Shown here piece after piece: positions 25,871 to 39,621 of a DNA stretch of 64,000 nucleotides. Origin of the DNA: CAIVVT01 sp052145115 (GTDB lineage Bacteria > Acidobacteriota > Terriglobia > Bryobacterales > Bryobacteraceae); NCBI GenBank assembly GCA_052145115.1, contig JBKQPG010000090.1, positions 44,209-108,208 on the forward strand. The letters are read 5' to 3'. Under the pieces are notes generated by a model that worked only from the letters and a program-made list of their open reading frames with translations, was not told where the DNA came from and ran no database searches. How positions within the stretch are numbered: position 1 is the stretch's first letter; each line of letters starts with the position of its first letter. A program made the translations under genes and the position numbers.

Positions 25871-26176
25871 GTTCGCCTGTGGGCCGACCTTCCGCGGTTG
25901 GATCTGTTGTTCGCCCGGTGCGTGGCTGCCGACGGCGGAAACGGGCGGGCGCGGAGGGCGCAACCGCGCCGGGCAGCACGCATCAAACGCATCCCAACGA
26001 CGCCTGACCAGACCCGCTGTAGCCTTCAACGCGCGGCGTTTTCCGAGGAGAACTTCCGCAGCGCTGATACAACGGGGTCCGGCGGAAGTCAAGAAATCGA
26101 TATCGCTGTGGATGAACACGATACGAGTTCGTTGACATCTTGGTTTCGGCTCTGTTACTTTCAGGCCTGTTCAACC
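25871..26176. other. Intergenic region (306 bp) upstream of the receiver-like gene
   Basis: No gene is supported here. A frame runs through from 25898 in phase with the next gene, but it has no start signal and its product is not like a receiver domain. The last 70 bp turn AT-richer and hold a candidate promoter (26132-26160). Confidence 0.5.
26132..26160 (+). promoter_or_regulatory. Candidate sigma-70-like promoter
   Basis: TTGACA at 26132-26137 is a full -35 consensus. A 17-nt spacer is followed by TTACTT at 26155-26160, a poor -10 box. Start at 26177 leaves a short leader. The -35 is convincing, the -10 is not. Confidence 0.3.
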
Positions 26177-26656
26177 ATGCCAAGTCGGGCGAAGTTAACC
26201 CATCAACCCCACTCAAAGGTGCTGTTAGTCGATGGCCATCGCGCCGGGCTGCGAGCCCGCTGCATGGTCCTTGAGGAAGAGGGCCACGTGGCCACCGGCG
26301 TCTCATCGCCGGATGAAGCTCTGCAACTGCTGACGGAGGAGAAGTTCGGTGTGATCGTGACCGAGTTCAAACTCATCGGCACGACCGGACCGGAGTTCAT
26401 CGCCAAGCTGCGGCAGGTGGCTCCGGGGACCCCGGTGCTTCTGCTTTCAGGCTACGTCGACGCTCTGGGCCTGAGCGAGCGCTCCACGGGCGCCGACGCC
26501 GTGCTGATGAAAAGCGCCTCGGAGCCGAATCAGCTCACCTACACAGTCAGCCGGCTGCTGCGCATGAAGCCCGCTGCTGCGCGGGCCAAGAAGCCTGCGG
26601 CGAGCGACCACACGGCGCCGCGCCGGGTCATTCGTCCGACCGGAACGGGCCGCTGA
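26177..26656 (+). CDS. Receiver-like domain with Glu in place of phosphoacceptor Asp
   Basis: The 159-residue protein starts at the ATG at 26177. It has the CheY fold order: hydrophobic VLLVDG (Asp19), VIVTEFKL, VLLLSGY (Ser91) and LMKSAS (Lys112). At the phosphoacceptor site the residue is Glu63, not Asp, so normal phosphorylation is unlikely; Glu can mimic the phosphorylated state. The second acidic residue of the usual pair is also replaced (Asp19-Gly20-His21). The last ~30 residues are a basic Ala/Lys/Pro/Arg-rich tail without a DNA-binding domain that I recognise. It may act as a constitutive or phosphorylation-independent signalling partner. No kinase is adjacent. Confidence 0.8.
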   Translation: MPSRAKLTHQPHSKVLLVDGHRAGLRARCMVLEEEGHVATGVSSPDEALQLLTEEKFGVIVTEFKLIGTTGPEFIAKLRQVAPGTPVLLLSGYVDALGLSERSTGADAVLMKSASEPNQLTYTVSRLLRMKPAAARAKKPAASDHTAPRRVIRPTGTGR

Positions 26657-26724
26657 GGATTCGCGCCGCGGGCGTGAGTTGGGAATCCGCTGCCCACCAG
26701 CGGCCGGCTGTTATCCTGAAGAGG

Positions 26725-28575
26725 ATGGGCGTTCGAACTCGCTTCGCCGTGGCGCTCGTTGCGGCTGCCGTACTCGTGAGCGCAGCTACGCCGGCCAGTG
26801 GGGCCAGCGGCGTCAAGCCTGCACCCCGGAAGCAACCGAGCCGCTCCGCCGGGGCGAGTGCGGCCTCCGCGGAGGCCAGGCGCGCCACGGCCCAGGCGCG
26901 CAAATGGATGGCCAAAATGAGCCTGCGCGAGCGCATCGCGCAACTCGTCATGGCGCCTGTTTACGGCGATTCGCCCAATGCGCGCTCGCGCGAATACCGC
27001 GACTCGGTGGCGTTGGTCGGTGGCCTTAAGGTGGGCGGACTGGTGGTGCTGAACCGCGTGCGCGACGGCGTGGCGCAACGCGCCGAGCCGCATGCCGCGG
27101 CGGCGTTTCTGAACCGCATGCAGCGGCTGGCCAAGACGCCGCTGATCGTGGCCGCCGACTCCGAGCGCGGCGCCTCAATGCGTTTTCTGCACACGACCGC
27201 GTTCCCGTACCTGATGGCTTTTGGAGCGGCCGGCGACCTGGAAGCCACGCGCGCGCTGGGCCAAGCCTCGGCGCGCGAGGCCCGCGCGCTGGGCATTCAC
27301 TGGATCTTCGCGCCCGACGCCGACGTCAACAACAATCCCGATAATCCGATCATCAACCTGCGCTCCTTCGGCGAGGACCCGCAGGCCGTGGCGGCGCACG
27401 TGCGGGCGTTCATCGCGGGCGCGCATTCCGATCCTCAGAATCTCGTACTGGCCACGGCGAAGCACTTCCCGGGCCACGGCGACACGGACGTCGATTCGCA
27501 TCTGGACCTGCCGCTGCTCAGTGCAGCGCGGGGGCGCCTGGAGCAGATGGAATTCGTGCCCTTCAAAGCGGCCATTGAGGCCGGCGTCGATGCCATCATG
27601 ACGGCGCACATCGCCACGCCGGCGTTGCAATTGAAGGCCGAGCCGGCGACGTTATCGAAGCGCATTCTCAGCGGAGTGCTCCGCGAGGAATTGAGATTCA
27701 ACGGCATCATCGCCACCGACTCGCTGCAGATGCAGGGCGTGGCCAAGCTGCATGGGCCCGGCGAGACGTGCGTCCTGGCGGTTGAGGCCGGCGCGGACCT
27801 GCTGCTCGATCCATCCGAGCCGAAGGAGTGCGTGCGCGCGGTCGCCGCGGCGGTCGGCGCGGGGCGCCTCAAGAAGGAACGAGTTGACGCGAGCGTTTTG
27901 AAGCTGCTGACGGCCAAAGCGCGGCTGGGGCTGCAGAAGAAAAAGCTGGTGGATCTGGAATCGATTCCCGACGCGCTCGATACGCCCGAGGACCAGGAGC
28001 TCGCCACGAGGGTGGCGGAGAAGGCCCTGACGCTGGTGCGCAACGAAAGCACTGCCGGCGGGGCGGGGCTGCTGCCGCTCAGCGCGCCTGAGCACGCGTG
28101 CTGGTTCGTGTTGAGCACCGGGCGCTATTCGAACACCGGCCGGGAGTTGGCGGATGCGGTGCGGCAACGGTCGCGCGGAGCGCAAATCATGGTGCTCGAT
28201 CCGCAGCTTCCACCGGCGGCTTTCGACGCACTGGCGGCGCAAGCGCGCGGGAGCTGCGACGCGGTTGTCGTCGCCGCTTATGCGAGCCACGCTGCTCTGC
28301 CGGGCAACTACCCGGCGTTCGCCGACCAGTTGATCGCTAGCGGCAAGCCGGTGGCCTTGATCGCGGTGGGCAGCCCGTACCTGCTGCGCGCATTCCCCAG
28401 CGTTCAGGCATCCCTTGCGGCCTTCGGCGCGGTACCGGCCAGCGAAGTGGCGGCGGTGCGGGCGGTACTGGGCGAGATCGGCGTGAGCGGGCGGATGCCG
28501 GTCTCGATTCCCGGCGTGGCGCGCATCGGGGACGGACTGCGGATGGAGCTGCGCGGGGCGGGGAAGCAGCCTTAA
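26725..28575 (+). CDS. Exported GH3, NagZ-type beta-N-acetylhexosaminidase
   Basis: The 616-residue protein starts at the ATG at 26725 (MGVRTRFAV), giving a normal signal peptide. The purine-rich GAAGAGG abuts this ATG and is too close, so a GTG at 26674 stays possible. The NagZ hallmark KHFPGHGDTDVDSH (Lys246-His259, with the catalytic His/Asp pair) is exact, and the nucleophile is in IIATDSLQM (Asp332). NagZ enzymes are normally cytosolic and ~340 residues; this one is exported and carries a ~250-residue C-terminal alpha/beta domain like long GH3 enzymes. It may remove GlcNAc from peptidoglycan or chitin fragments. Its stop codon shares the TTAA at 28572-28575 with the converging transketolase. 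Confidence 0.92.
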   Translation: MGVRTRFAVALVAAAVLVSAATPASGASGVKPAPRKQPSRSAGASAASAEARRATAQARKWMAKMSLRERIAQLVMAPVYGDSPNARSREYRDSVALVGGLKVGGLVVLNRVRDGVAQRAEPHAAAAFLNRMQRLAKTPLIVAADSERGASMRFLHTTAFPYLMAFGAAGDLEATRALGQASAREARALGIHWIFAPDADVNNNPDNPIINLRSFGEDPQAVAAHVRAFIAGAHSDPQNLVLATAKHFPGHGDTDVDSHLDLPLLSAARGRLEQMEFVPFKAAIEAGVDAIMTAHIATPALQLKAEPATLSKRILSGVLREELRFNGIIATDSLQMQGVAKLHGPGETCVLAVEAGADLLLDPSEPKECVRAVAAAVGAGRLKKERVDASVLKLLTAKARLGLQKKKLVDLESIPDALDTPEDQELATRVAEKALTLVRNESTAGGAGLLPLSAPEHACWFVLSTGRYSNTGRELADAVRQRSRGAQIMVLDPQLPPAAFDALAAQARGSCDAVVVAAYASHAALPGNYPAFADQLIASGKPVALIAVGSPYLLRAFPSVQASLAAFGAVPASEVAAVRAVLGEIGVSGRMPVSIPGVARIGDGLRMELRGAGKQP

Positions 28576-30827
28576 GCCTTCAGACGCGCGGCAATCTTCT
28601 CGCCAATGCCGGCCGCGTCGAAGCCCGCAGCGGCGTACAGCTCATCCGGCCGTCCCGAGCGCAGGAAACGATCGATGCCGAAGCTGCGGCGGTCGTAATC
28701 GGAGGGCAGCAGGAAGGGATAGAGAAAACCCTTCCAGCCGTTATGGAAGGCCAGCAGGCCGCGGCGCTCCTCGTCGCTGAGGATCTCTGCGGCGGCGCGC
28801 GGATCGGCGGCGCGCAGCTCCTCGAACAGTTCGGGCGCGGTGACAGCGATGATCTTGATATCGGCCTGACGTTCGAACTCCGGCGCCGCCGCCAAAACGT
28901 TAGCTAACACTTGCCCGCCCGCGACCGCGATGGCGAGCTTGGGCTTTCCGTTGCCGGCGTAAGGTTTGAAGACGTAGGCGCCGTTCACCGCCGCGCGGGC
29001 CGGCGGAACGCCGTTGCCGCGCCGGAACACCGGCACGCCCGGCCGGACCACGGAGAAAGCCACCGGCAGGCCGCGGCCCGCGGCGTGGAACAGCATCTCG
29101 ATGGCTTCGTTGGCGTCCAGCGGCTTGTAGACCTGGATGCCCGGATAGGCGGTATAGAGCGACATCCAGAACAGGCCGTGGTGCGTGGGGCCGTCCTCGC
29201 CGGTCTCAGGGCCGTCGTGCGCCGCGAGCAGAATGAAAAACGCGCGCGCGGCCGGGTTGACGTCGCTGTTGATCAGCCCCATGCGCACGGCGTTGGCCAT
29301 CATCACTGAGAAGACGCCGTAGCTGGCGAAGGCGGTCATGGGACGGTACCCGCCGGGGAGCGTGTCGCCGGCCATGGCGACGCACATCATGGCCATGTTC
29401 TGTTCGGCGATGCCGAAGCGGATGCCGCGCCCCGTGGGGTTGTCGGGGCTCATCAGCCCGCAGACCTGCTCGGCTTTGCCGGTGAGGATCGACTTGGCCA
29501 GGTCGCCGGCGCCGACGTAGAAAAACGGCGTCTGGCGCATGACCCACTCGAACCAGGCCTCGGTGGCCTTGCGCGTGGGCACGCTCGAGCCTTCCGCGAA
29601 GACGAGTTCGGGCGGCAGGACGTCCGGCCGGCGCAGGGAGGTGTAGTCGGCCAGCGGCCGGCCGCCGAGCGTGTGCCGCATCGCGTCGACCAGCGCCGGC
29701 TCGGGCCGGACTCGCGCGCGGGCGGTCTCCAAGCGGGCGTTCAGATAATCCGTTTCGGCTTCGCCCAGCCCGGCCAGCACGGCCTGGATGTCGGCGGACG
29801 TGTGGCCTTCCTGGGGAGTGACGGCGAAGCCCAAGGCCTGCATGATTTGCACGTACTCGGCGTGGGTCAGCGGTGTGCCATGCGAGTCGGCGGTGCCCTC
29901 CAGGCGGCCATAATGGAGGCCCTTCGTAGCGTGGCACAGGATCACCGTGGGCCGCCCGTTCGAGAAGCCTTCCACGGCCTGGCGGTATGCGTGGACCAGT
30001 TCGCGGACGTTGTGCGCGCCGGCCTCGATCACGTTCCAGCCGAAGGCGCTCCAATGGCTCGCGTAGGGGACCGGCAGGACCTCGGTGATCGGGCCGTCGA
30101 TGCCGAAATGGTTGAAATCCAGGGCCACGATCAGGTTGGCCAGGCCGAGGCGTGAAGCCAGGTTGCGCGCCTCGTAACTCATGCCCTCTTCGGTTTCGGC
30201 GTCGCCGCCGAACACGAACACGCGCCCGGGCAAACCGCAGGAGCGTCCCAGCGCCGCCAGGCCCAGCCCCATCGAGAAACCGTGTCCCGAGGATCCGGTG
30301 GAGACATCGGCCAAGGCGAGTTCCGATTCCACGTGGCCGCCGGGCCCTGGAAAGCGGCGGAAACGTGCCAAGTCCTCGGGATACTCAGCCGCGGCGCGCG
30401 CGGTCTCCGAAAGCGCGACGCCGCGCCGGCGCAGGGCCTCGTAGACCAGCGCCACCAGGGCGTGGAACAGCGGCGAGCAGTGGCCCGCCGACCACACCAC
30501 GCGGTCGCGGCCGGGATGTTTCGGAAGAGTCGCGTCGAAGCCGAAAACGCCCGATGCGAGCAGCGCCAGCACCATCTCGGCCTTGGAGGAAGAGCCGCCG
30601 GGATGGCCAGATTTGGCGCCATCCACGGCCGTGAAGGCCAGCCCGCGCACGACGCGCGCCAACGCCGCGATGTGCGCTTCGTCGATCCCTTCCAGCGCGC
30701 GCAGGTCGGCGCCGCGCAAATCCAGGTGCAGTCCGCCCTCGGGCGCCGGCGCCAGACGCCCGCCGCGTTCCTGCTCCAACGTCGCGGTCGCGCCCGCGGG
30801 GGCGCGATCCAGATTTCCGAGGGCCAT
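28572..30827 (-). CDS. tkt: Transketolase
   Basis: Transketolase moves two-carbon units between sugar phosphates in the pentose-phosphate pathway, using thiamine diphosphate. The ATG has AGGAGG 6-7 nt upstream. The 751-residue length exceeds the usual ~660; about 55 extra N-terminal residues lack clear homology. The TPP-binding motif is GGDAETEEGMSYEARNLA with a later ALDFNHFGIDG; SSGHGFSMGLGLA and FGIAEQNMAMMCVAMAGD (catalytic Glu) mark the PP and Pyr domains. The C-terminal domain is intact to AAGFDAAGIG. It looks like the chromosomal transketolase variant of Acidobacteriota rather than a DXS or dihydroxyacetone synthase, but that sub-type is my inference. Confidence 0.92.
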   Translation of the reverse strand: MALGNLDRAPAGATATLEQERGGRLAPAPEGGLHLDLRGADLRALEGIDEAHIAALARVVRGLAFTAVDGAKSGHPGGSSSKAEMVLALLASGVFGFDATLPKHPGRDRVVWSAGHCSPLFHALVALVYEALRRRGVALSETARAAAEYPEDLARFRRFPGPGGHVESELALADVSTGSSGHGFSMGLGLAALGRSCGLPGRVFVFGGDAETEEGMSYEARNLASRLGLANLIVALDFNHFGIDGPITEVLPVPYASHWSAFGWNVIEAGAHNVRELVHAYRQAVEGFSNGRPTVILCHATKGLHYGRLEGTADSHGTPLTHAEYVQIMQALGFAVTPQEGHTSADIQAVLAGLGEAETDYLNARLETARARVRPEPALVDAMRHTLGGRPLADYTSLRRPDVLPPELVFAEGSSVPTRKATEAWFEWVMRQTPFFYVGAGDLAKSILTGKAEQVCGLMSPDNPTGRGIRFGIAEQNMAMMCVAMAGDTLPGGYRPMTAFASYGVFSVMMANAVRMGLINSDVNPAARAFFILLAAHDGPETGEDGPTHHGLFWMSLYTAYPGIQVYKPLDANEAIEMLFHAAGRGLPVAFSVVRPGVPVFRRGNGVPPARAAVNGAYVFKPYAGNGKPKLAIAVAGGQVLANVLAAAPEFERQADIKIIAVTAPELFEELRAADPRAAAEILSDEERRGLLAFHNGWKGFLYPFLLPSDYDRRSFGIDRFLRSGRPDELYAAAGFDAAGIGEKIAARLKA

Positions 30828-31040
30828 GTTCGCCTCCTGATACTGAGTCGGCTCCGACTGGACCTATTTGTTAATATTCACCTCTTTTTACCTGAAGTCA
30901 AAGGACACGCCGTTTCGGATCGGCCCAACGGCCTCGGGATCCGAGGGCCTGGCCGCGAGCGTGCGTCGCGCCCGAGTGCGTCGTTCCGAGCGTACCCGGG
31001 TCGGCACGTGCCCAAATCACTCGTTCCCGGCGCCACGCCC

Positions 31041-34943
<3,903 letters not shown>

Positions 34944-35031
34944 CGTCCGGATTCGACCCAAATGAGAGTCCTTTCACCCGCGCCATGGGCGGCTGGAGGG
35001 GCCGCTGGCCCGCCTCCGGCACGCACCCGGA

Positions 35032-37191
35032 TCATTGCAGATCGTAGGTGTGGATTTCGCGTCCCAGCACATACTTGTCCAACCAGGCCGCGATGTGGCG
35101 CAGCCGCTCCACGCGGTGCAGCGGCTTGCCGGAGCGCGACAGCTCGTGCGTCTCGCCCGGGAAGCGCACCATCACCACCGGCCGGCGGAGGTATTTCAGC
35201 GCGCGGAACATCTGCTCGCCCCCCGCGCCCGGTGGCGTCCGCAGGTCGGCCTCGCCTTCCATCAGCATCAGCGGCGTGTGGACGTCTTGGATATACGTGA
35301 TCGGCGAGCGGGCCTTGAAATCGGCCTCCTGTTCCCACGGCGCACCGCGGAACCACAGGGGCGTGAACAGCGTGAAATCGGCCGTGTACCAGAAGTCGCG
35401 CCAGTCGGCGATGGAGCGCTGCGACACCGCCGCCTTGAAGCGGTTGGTGTGGCCGATCACCCAATTCGTAAGCAGGCCGCCGCCGCTGCCACCGGTGACG
35501 CCCATTCTTTCGGGATCGACCCAGCCGCGGTCGATAAGCTCATCCACGCCCGCCATCAGGTCCTTGTAGTCGTCGCCCGGATAGGTGTATTGAATCGAGT
35601 TGCCGAAGGCCTGGCCGTAGCTCGTGCTGCCGCGCGGATTGGGGTACAGCACCACGTAACCACGCGCGGCCAGCCACTGGATCTCATGGTCGAAGCTGAA
35701 ACCGTAGGCGGCGTGGGGCCCGCCGTGGATGTCCAGAATCAGCGGGTACTTCTTGCCATCCTCGAACTCCGGCGGCCGCTGCACCCAGGACTGGATGCGC
35801 CGGCCGTCGAAGCTCTTGTACCAGACCATCTCCGGATCGGTCAGATTGAGCTGCGAAAACAGCTCGGCGTTGACGTCCGTAATGCGTTCGCGCTTGCCGG
35901 TCGGGCCGTCGATCAGGTACAGGTCGCCGATGTTGGTGGGCGTTGAGATCAGCGCGGCCACGCGCGCGCCGTCGGGCGTGGCGCTGTAGGCCAGGATGGC
36001 GTTGTCACCCATGGTCAACGACGACACCTGGCCCGCTGCTGCGCCCGGTTCCACGGAGACGCGCTTCAGGTTCGTGCGTCCCAGTTCGGCCGCGACGACG
36101 AAGAGCAAGCGTGAGTCCGCACTCCAGTACGGCTTGGATGGCGATGCGCCGCGCGGTGGCGCCTGGTCGCCGCCGACGCTCCCCCCGATGTCGTAGTCGT
36201 AATCCGGGGTGAGACGCTTGGGCGCCGCGCCGGGCTGCACGCCGGTCACCCACAGTTCGGGCCGGCTGTAGGACCGCTCGGCCCCGCCGGGAGCGCGCAC
36301 CTGCTCACCGATGAAGGCCAGTTGGCGGCCGTCGGGGCTGAGCGACAGGGCGTGGATCGGGCCGTCGATGGACGCCACGGCGGCGCCATCGCCGCCGCTG
36401 GCACTGACCGCGTAGATGGTGTCGTGCGGGGGTTCGTAATACGGCTCGAGGACGCGCTCCGAGTCGAAGTAAATCTGCGTGCCGTCGTGCGACCACACCG
36501 GGTCGGCTTCGCTGAACTCGCCCTTCGTGATCTGCCTGGCCGGCGGCGGGACATCGAGCGCCGCGGGGACTTGGACGCTCCAGATGTGGTCCGGCCGGCC
36601 GGGTTCGTAATAGCCACGGCCGTTCAAGCGGTACTCAGCCCGGGTGATGACGCGCACGTCGCTCGGCGGCTCTTCGGGGCTGTCCTTCTTCTCGAAATCC
36701 TGCTGCTTGGTGCTCGAGGTGAAGGCGATGAAACGGCCATCGGGCGACCACTCCGGCGCGCTGGCGCCTTTCGGCATGGCGGTCAGAGGTCGCGCCTCGC
36801 CGCCGTCCATCGGCAGCACGAAGATCTGCCCGCTGGGCGGCCTCTCGGGCGTCTCGGTCGAGCGCAGGAAGGCGATGCGGCGGCCGTCGGGCGACCAGCG
36901 CGGGCTGGTGTCGTGGGGGCCAGCCGTGATCTGACGCGCCGTCCGGCCGCCCGCCGCACCCGCCGCCGGGATCAGCCACAACGCGCTCTCGTAGCCGTCG
37001 TGCTTGGCGTTGACGACGACGCGCGTGTAGACGATCTGCGCGCCATCGGGAGAGATGCGCGGATCGGCGATCCATTGGAAGGCGTACAGGTCGGTCTCGG
37101 TGATGAGTCGTTTGCCGTCGGCGGCGGGCGCCGCGGGCATAACCAGGACCACGGCCACCGCCGCGGCCGTAAGCCAGGCACAACGGGTCAT
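35032..37191 (-). CDS. Exported S9-family prolyl oligopeptidase (acylaminoacyl/dipeptidyl peptidase type)
   Basis: The 719-residue serine peptidase has a signal peptide (residues 1-~22, ending PAAPAADG). A seven-bladed beta-propeller of WD40-like TolB repeats (SPDGAQIVYTR, SPDGRRIAFLRS, SPDGRFIAFTSS) covers residues ~25-430. The alpha/beta-hydrolase domain follows, with nucleophile Ser569 in GVTGGSGGGL (GXSXGG), Asp in EGEADLRTP and His in GETHELSR. The family removes short peptides or N-acylated residues from the N-termini of oligopeptides. It ends just before the kinase gene, 88 bp away, and faces the M28 gene over 88 bp, so the two peptidases are divergently arranged. Confidence 0.93.
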   Translation of the reverse strand: MTRCAWLTAAAVAVVLVMPAAPAADGKRLITETDLYAFQWIADPRISPDGAQIVYTRVVVNAKHDGYESALWLIPAAGAAGGRTARQITAGPHDTSPRWSPDGRRIAFLRSTETPERPPSGQIFVLPMDGGEARPLTAMPKGASAPEWSPDGRFIAFTSSTKQQDFEKKDSPEEPPSDVRVITRAEYRLNGRGYYEPGRPDHIWSVQVPAALDVPPPARQITKGEFSEADPVWSHDGTQIYFDSERVLEPYYEPPHDTIYAVSASGGDGAAVASIDGPIHALSLSPDGRQLAFIGEQVRAPGGAERSYSRPELWVTGVQPGAAPKRLTPDYDYDIGGSVGGDQAPPRGASPSKPYWSADSRLLFVVAAELGRTNLKRVSVEPGAAAGQVSSLTMGDNAILAYSATPDGARVAALISTPTNIGDLYLIDGPTGKRERITDVNAELFSQLNLTDPEMVWYKSFDGRRIQSWVQRPPEFEDGKKYPLILDIHGGPHAAYGFSFDHEIQWLAARGYVVLYPNPRGSTSYGQAFGNSIQYTYPGDDYKDLMAGVDELIDRGWVDPERMGVTGGSGGGLLTNWVIGHTNRFKAAVSQRSIADWRDFWYTADFTLFTPLWFRGAPWEQEADFKARSPITYIQDVHTPLMLMEGEADLRTPPGAGGEQMFRALKYLRRPVVMVRFPGETHELSRSGKPLHRVERLRHIAAWLDKYVLGREIHTYDLQ

Positions 37192-37279
37192 ATTGCACCA
37201 TTCTGTCAGAAATCGGCGCGTTGGCCGCGCCGCCGCTCTGCCGGCGGGCGGCCGATGATACGCTCAATAGATCACCAAA

Positions 37280-39505
37280 ATGCCACGCATCGCCGCACTG
37301 CCGTTGATCCTCGCCGCCGCTCTCGTGCCGGCGCAACCGCCCGTCCCGCCGATGACCGGCTTCACCTCCGCCGGTGCAGCCCAGGAAATTGACCTGGAGA
37401 GAAAATTCGACGCCTCGCTCAGCCGTCAGAATCCGGACCATTGGCTCAAGGACTTCTCTTCGCAGCCCCATCATCTCGGCTCGCCGGCCGGCAAGCTGGT
37501 CACCGGGAAGATCGCCGCTCTTTTCAAGAGCTGGGGTTACGAAACGGCGATCGAAACCTTCTATCCGCTGTTCCCCACGCCGCGCACGCGCCTGCTCGAG
37601 ATGATCGCGCCGGAACATTACACCGCGCGGCTCAGCGAGCCGGCCGTAGAAGGCGACGAGAGCACTGCCGACACCGCCGGCGGCCTGCCCGTCTACAACG
37701 CCTACTCCATCGACGGCGACGTCACGGGCGAGTTAGTCTACGTCAACTACGGCGTCCCGGCCGACTACGAGCGCCTGGCCGAGATGGGCGTCGACGTGAA
37801 GGGCAAGATCGTCATCGCCCGCTATGGCGGCTCGTGGCGCGGCATCAAGCCCAAGGTGGCGGCCGAGCACGGCGCCATTGGCTGCATCATTTACACCGAC
37901 CCCTGGAACGACGGCTACTATCGCGGCGACGTTTATCCGAAGGGCGGATACCGGCCGCCGTACAGCGCCCAGCGCGGCAGCGTGATGGACATGCCGACCT
38001 ATCCCGGAGATCCGCTCACGCCCGGAGTGGGCGCGACGCTGGACGCCAAGCGCCCGCCCTACGATGCCGCCAGCCTGGCCGCCAACAAGACGCTGACACT
38101 GACCCGCATTCCCGTCCTGCCGATCTCCTATGGCGACGCCGAGCCGCTGCTGCGCGCCCTCGGGGGCCCGGTCGCGCCCGAGCCGTGGCGCGGCGCGCTG
38201 CCCATCACGTACCACGTCGGCCCCGGCACGGCGAGCGTCCATCTCAAGCTCGAATTCGATTGGAAGCTGACGCCGGCCTACGACGTGATCGCGCGCATGC
38301 CCGGCGCCGAGCGGCCCGAGGAATGGATCCTGCGCGGCAACCATCACGACGGTTGGGTCTTCGGCGCCTCCGATCCGCTTTCCGGCACGGTCAGCCTGCT
38401 CGAGGAGGCTCGCGGCATTGCCGAACTGGCGCGCCAGGGCTGGCGCCCCAAGCGCACGCTGATTTACTGTGTCTGGGACGGTGAGGAGCCGATGTTGCTC
38501 GGTTCCACCGAGTGGGCCGAACAGCATGAAGCTGAGCTGCGGCGGCACGCGGCGGTGTACATCAACACCGACGCCACCGGCCGCGGCTTCGTCGAGTTCG
38601 GCGGCTCGCACACGCTCGAACTGTTCGCCACGCAGAGCGCGCGCGACGTCACCGACCCGGCCTACAAGGTCTCCGCGCTGGCGCGCCGCGAAGCATCCGA
38701 GACCGCCGCAGCGGGCAAGAAAAAAGAGTTTGCCCTCGAGGCCCTCGGCTCCGGTTCCGACTTCACGCCGTTCCTGCAACATGTCGGCATCGCCACGCTC
38801 AACTTCGGCTTTGGCGGCGAAGAGCAGTACGGCGTCTACCACTCCAACTACGACACCTACGCGCACTATGTGCGGTTTGAGGATCCCGACTTCCAGTACG
38901 TGCTCGCAACCGTGCAACTGGGCGGGCGCATGATGCTGCGCCTGGCCAATGCCGAAGTGCTGCCGCTGCGTTTTGAGAACCTGGCCAAGACGGTTGCCGG
39001 TTACGCCAAGGAAGTCGCCAAGCTGGCCGACGAGATGCGCCAGCAGACCGAGTTCCGCAATGAAGAGATCCGCTCGGGCGCGCTGAAGATCGCCGCGGAT
39101 TCGCGCCAGACCTACGTCGTGCCGGCGCCGCGGGAGCCCGTGCCGTTCCTCAACTTCGCTCCGCTCGAGAACGCCGTCGCGCGCTTGCAGTCGAGCGTCG
39201 ATGCCTGGTCGAAAGCCGATCCGACCAAGCTTGATGCCACGCGGGCCGCCGCCCTGGACGCCATTCTGATGCACGCCGAACAGGCCCTGCTGAACGACGC
39301 CGGCCTGCCCAAGCGGCCGTGGTACCGGCACATGTTGTACGCGCCCGGCTATTACACCGGCTACGACGTTAAGACGCTGCCCGGCATCCGCGAAGCCATC
39401 GAGCAGCGCGACTGGCGCGAAGCCGAGACCCAGATCGGCCGCGTCGCCGCCGCGCTCGACGCACTGTCGCGGGAGATCGACCGCGCCACCGCCGCCGCGC
39501 AGTAG
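37280..39505 (+). CDS. Exported M28-family zinc peptidase (glutamate carboxypeptidase II-like)
   Basis: The 741-residue protein has a signal peptide (RIAALPLILAAALVPAQ). An M28 domain is interrupted by a PA domain (residues ~120-260), then by a C-terminal TFR-type dimerisation domain, the arrangement of glutamate carboxypeptidase II/NAALADase. Metal and catalytic residues are visible: NHHDGWVFGASDP (His and Asp), VWDGEEPMLLGSTEW (Glu catalytic, Glu metal), NTDATG (Asp) and GVYHSNYDTY (His). It should be a di-zinc exopeptidase acting on peptides outside the cytoplasm. It lies divergent from the S9 peptidase, which supports joint work on protein degradation. Confidence 0.93.
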   Translation: MPRIAALPLILAAALVPAQPPVPPMTGFTSAGAAQEIDLERKFDASLSRQNPDHWLKDFSSQPHHLGSPAGKLVTGKIAALFKSWGYETAIETFYPLFPTPRTRLLEMIAPEHYTARLSEPAVEGDESTADTAGGLPVYNAYSIDGDVTGELVYVNYGVPADYERLAEMGVDVKGKIVIARYGGSWRGIKPKVAAEHGAIGCIIYTDPWNDGYYRGDVYPKGGYRPPYSAQRGSVMDMPTYPGDPLTPGVGATLDAKRPPYDAASLAANKTLTLTRIPVLPISYGDAEPLLRALGGPVAPEPWRGALPITYHVGPGTASVHLKLEFDWKLTPAYDVIARMPGAERPEEWILRGNHHDGWVFGASDPLSGTVSLLEEARGIAELARQGWRPKRTLIYCVWDGEEPMLLGSTEWAEQHEAELRRHAAVYINTDATGRGFVEFGGSHTLELFATQSARDVTDPAYKVSALARREASETAAAGKKKEFALEALGSGSDFTPFLQHVGIATLNFGFGGEEQYGVYHSNYDTYAHYVRFEDPDFQYVLATVQLGGRMMLRLANAEVLPLRFENLAKTVAGYAKEVAKLADEMRQQTEFRNEEIRSGALKIAADSRQTYVVPAPREPVPFLNFAPLENAVARLQSSVDAWSKADPTKLDATRAAALDAILMHAEQALLNDAGLPKRPWYRHMLYAPGYYTGYDVKTLPGIREAIEQRDWREAETQIGRVAAALDALSREIDRATAAAQ

Positions 39506-39621
39506 GTGGCGGATCAGGATCGGCGCATCGCCGCTGGTCTCGCGCGGGACTTCCACGTTTTGGGGTGGCGCGCCGCTGGCGAGCGTTGTACCCTCAATAA
39601 ATCGCATCTCAGGAGACAGTC

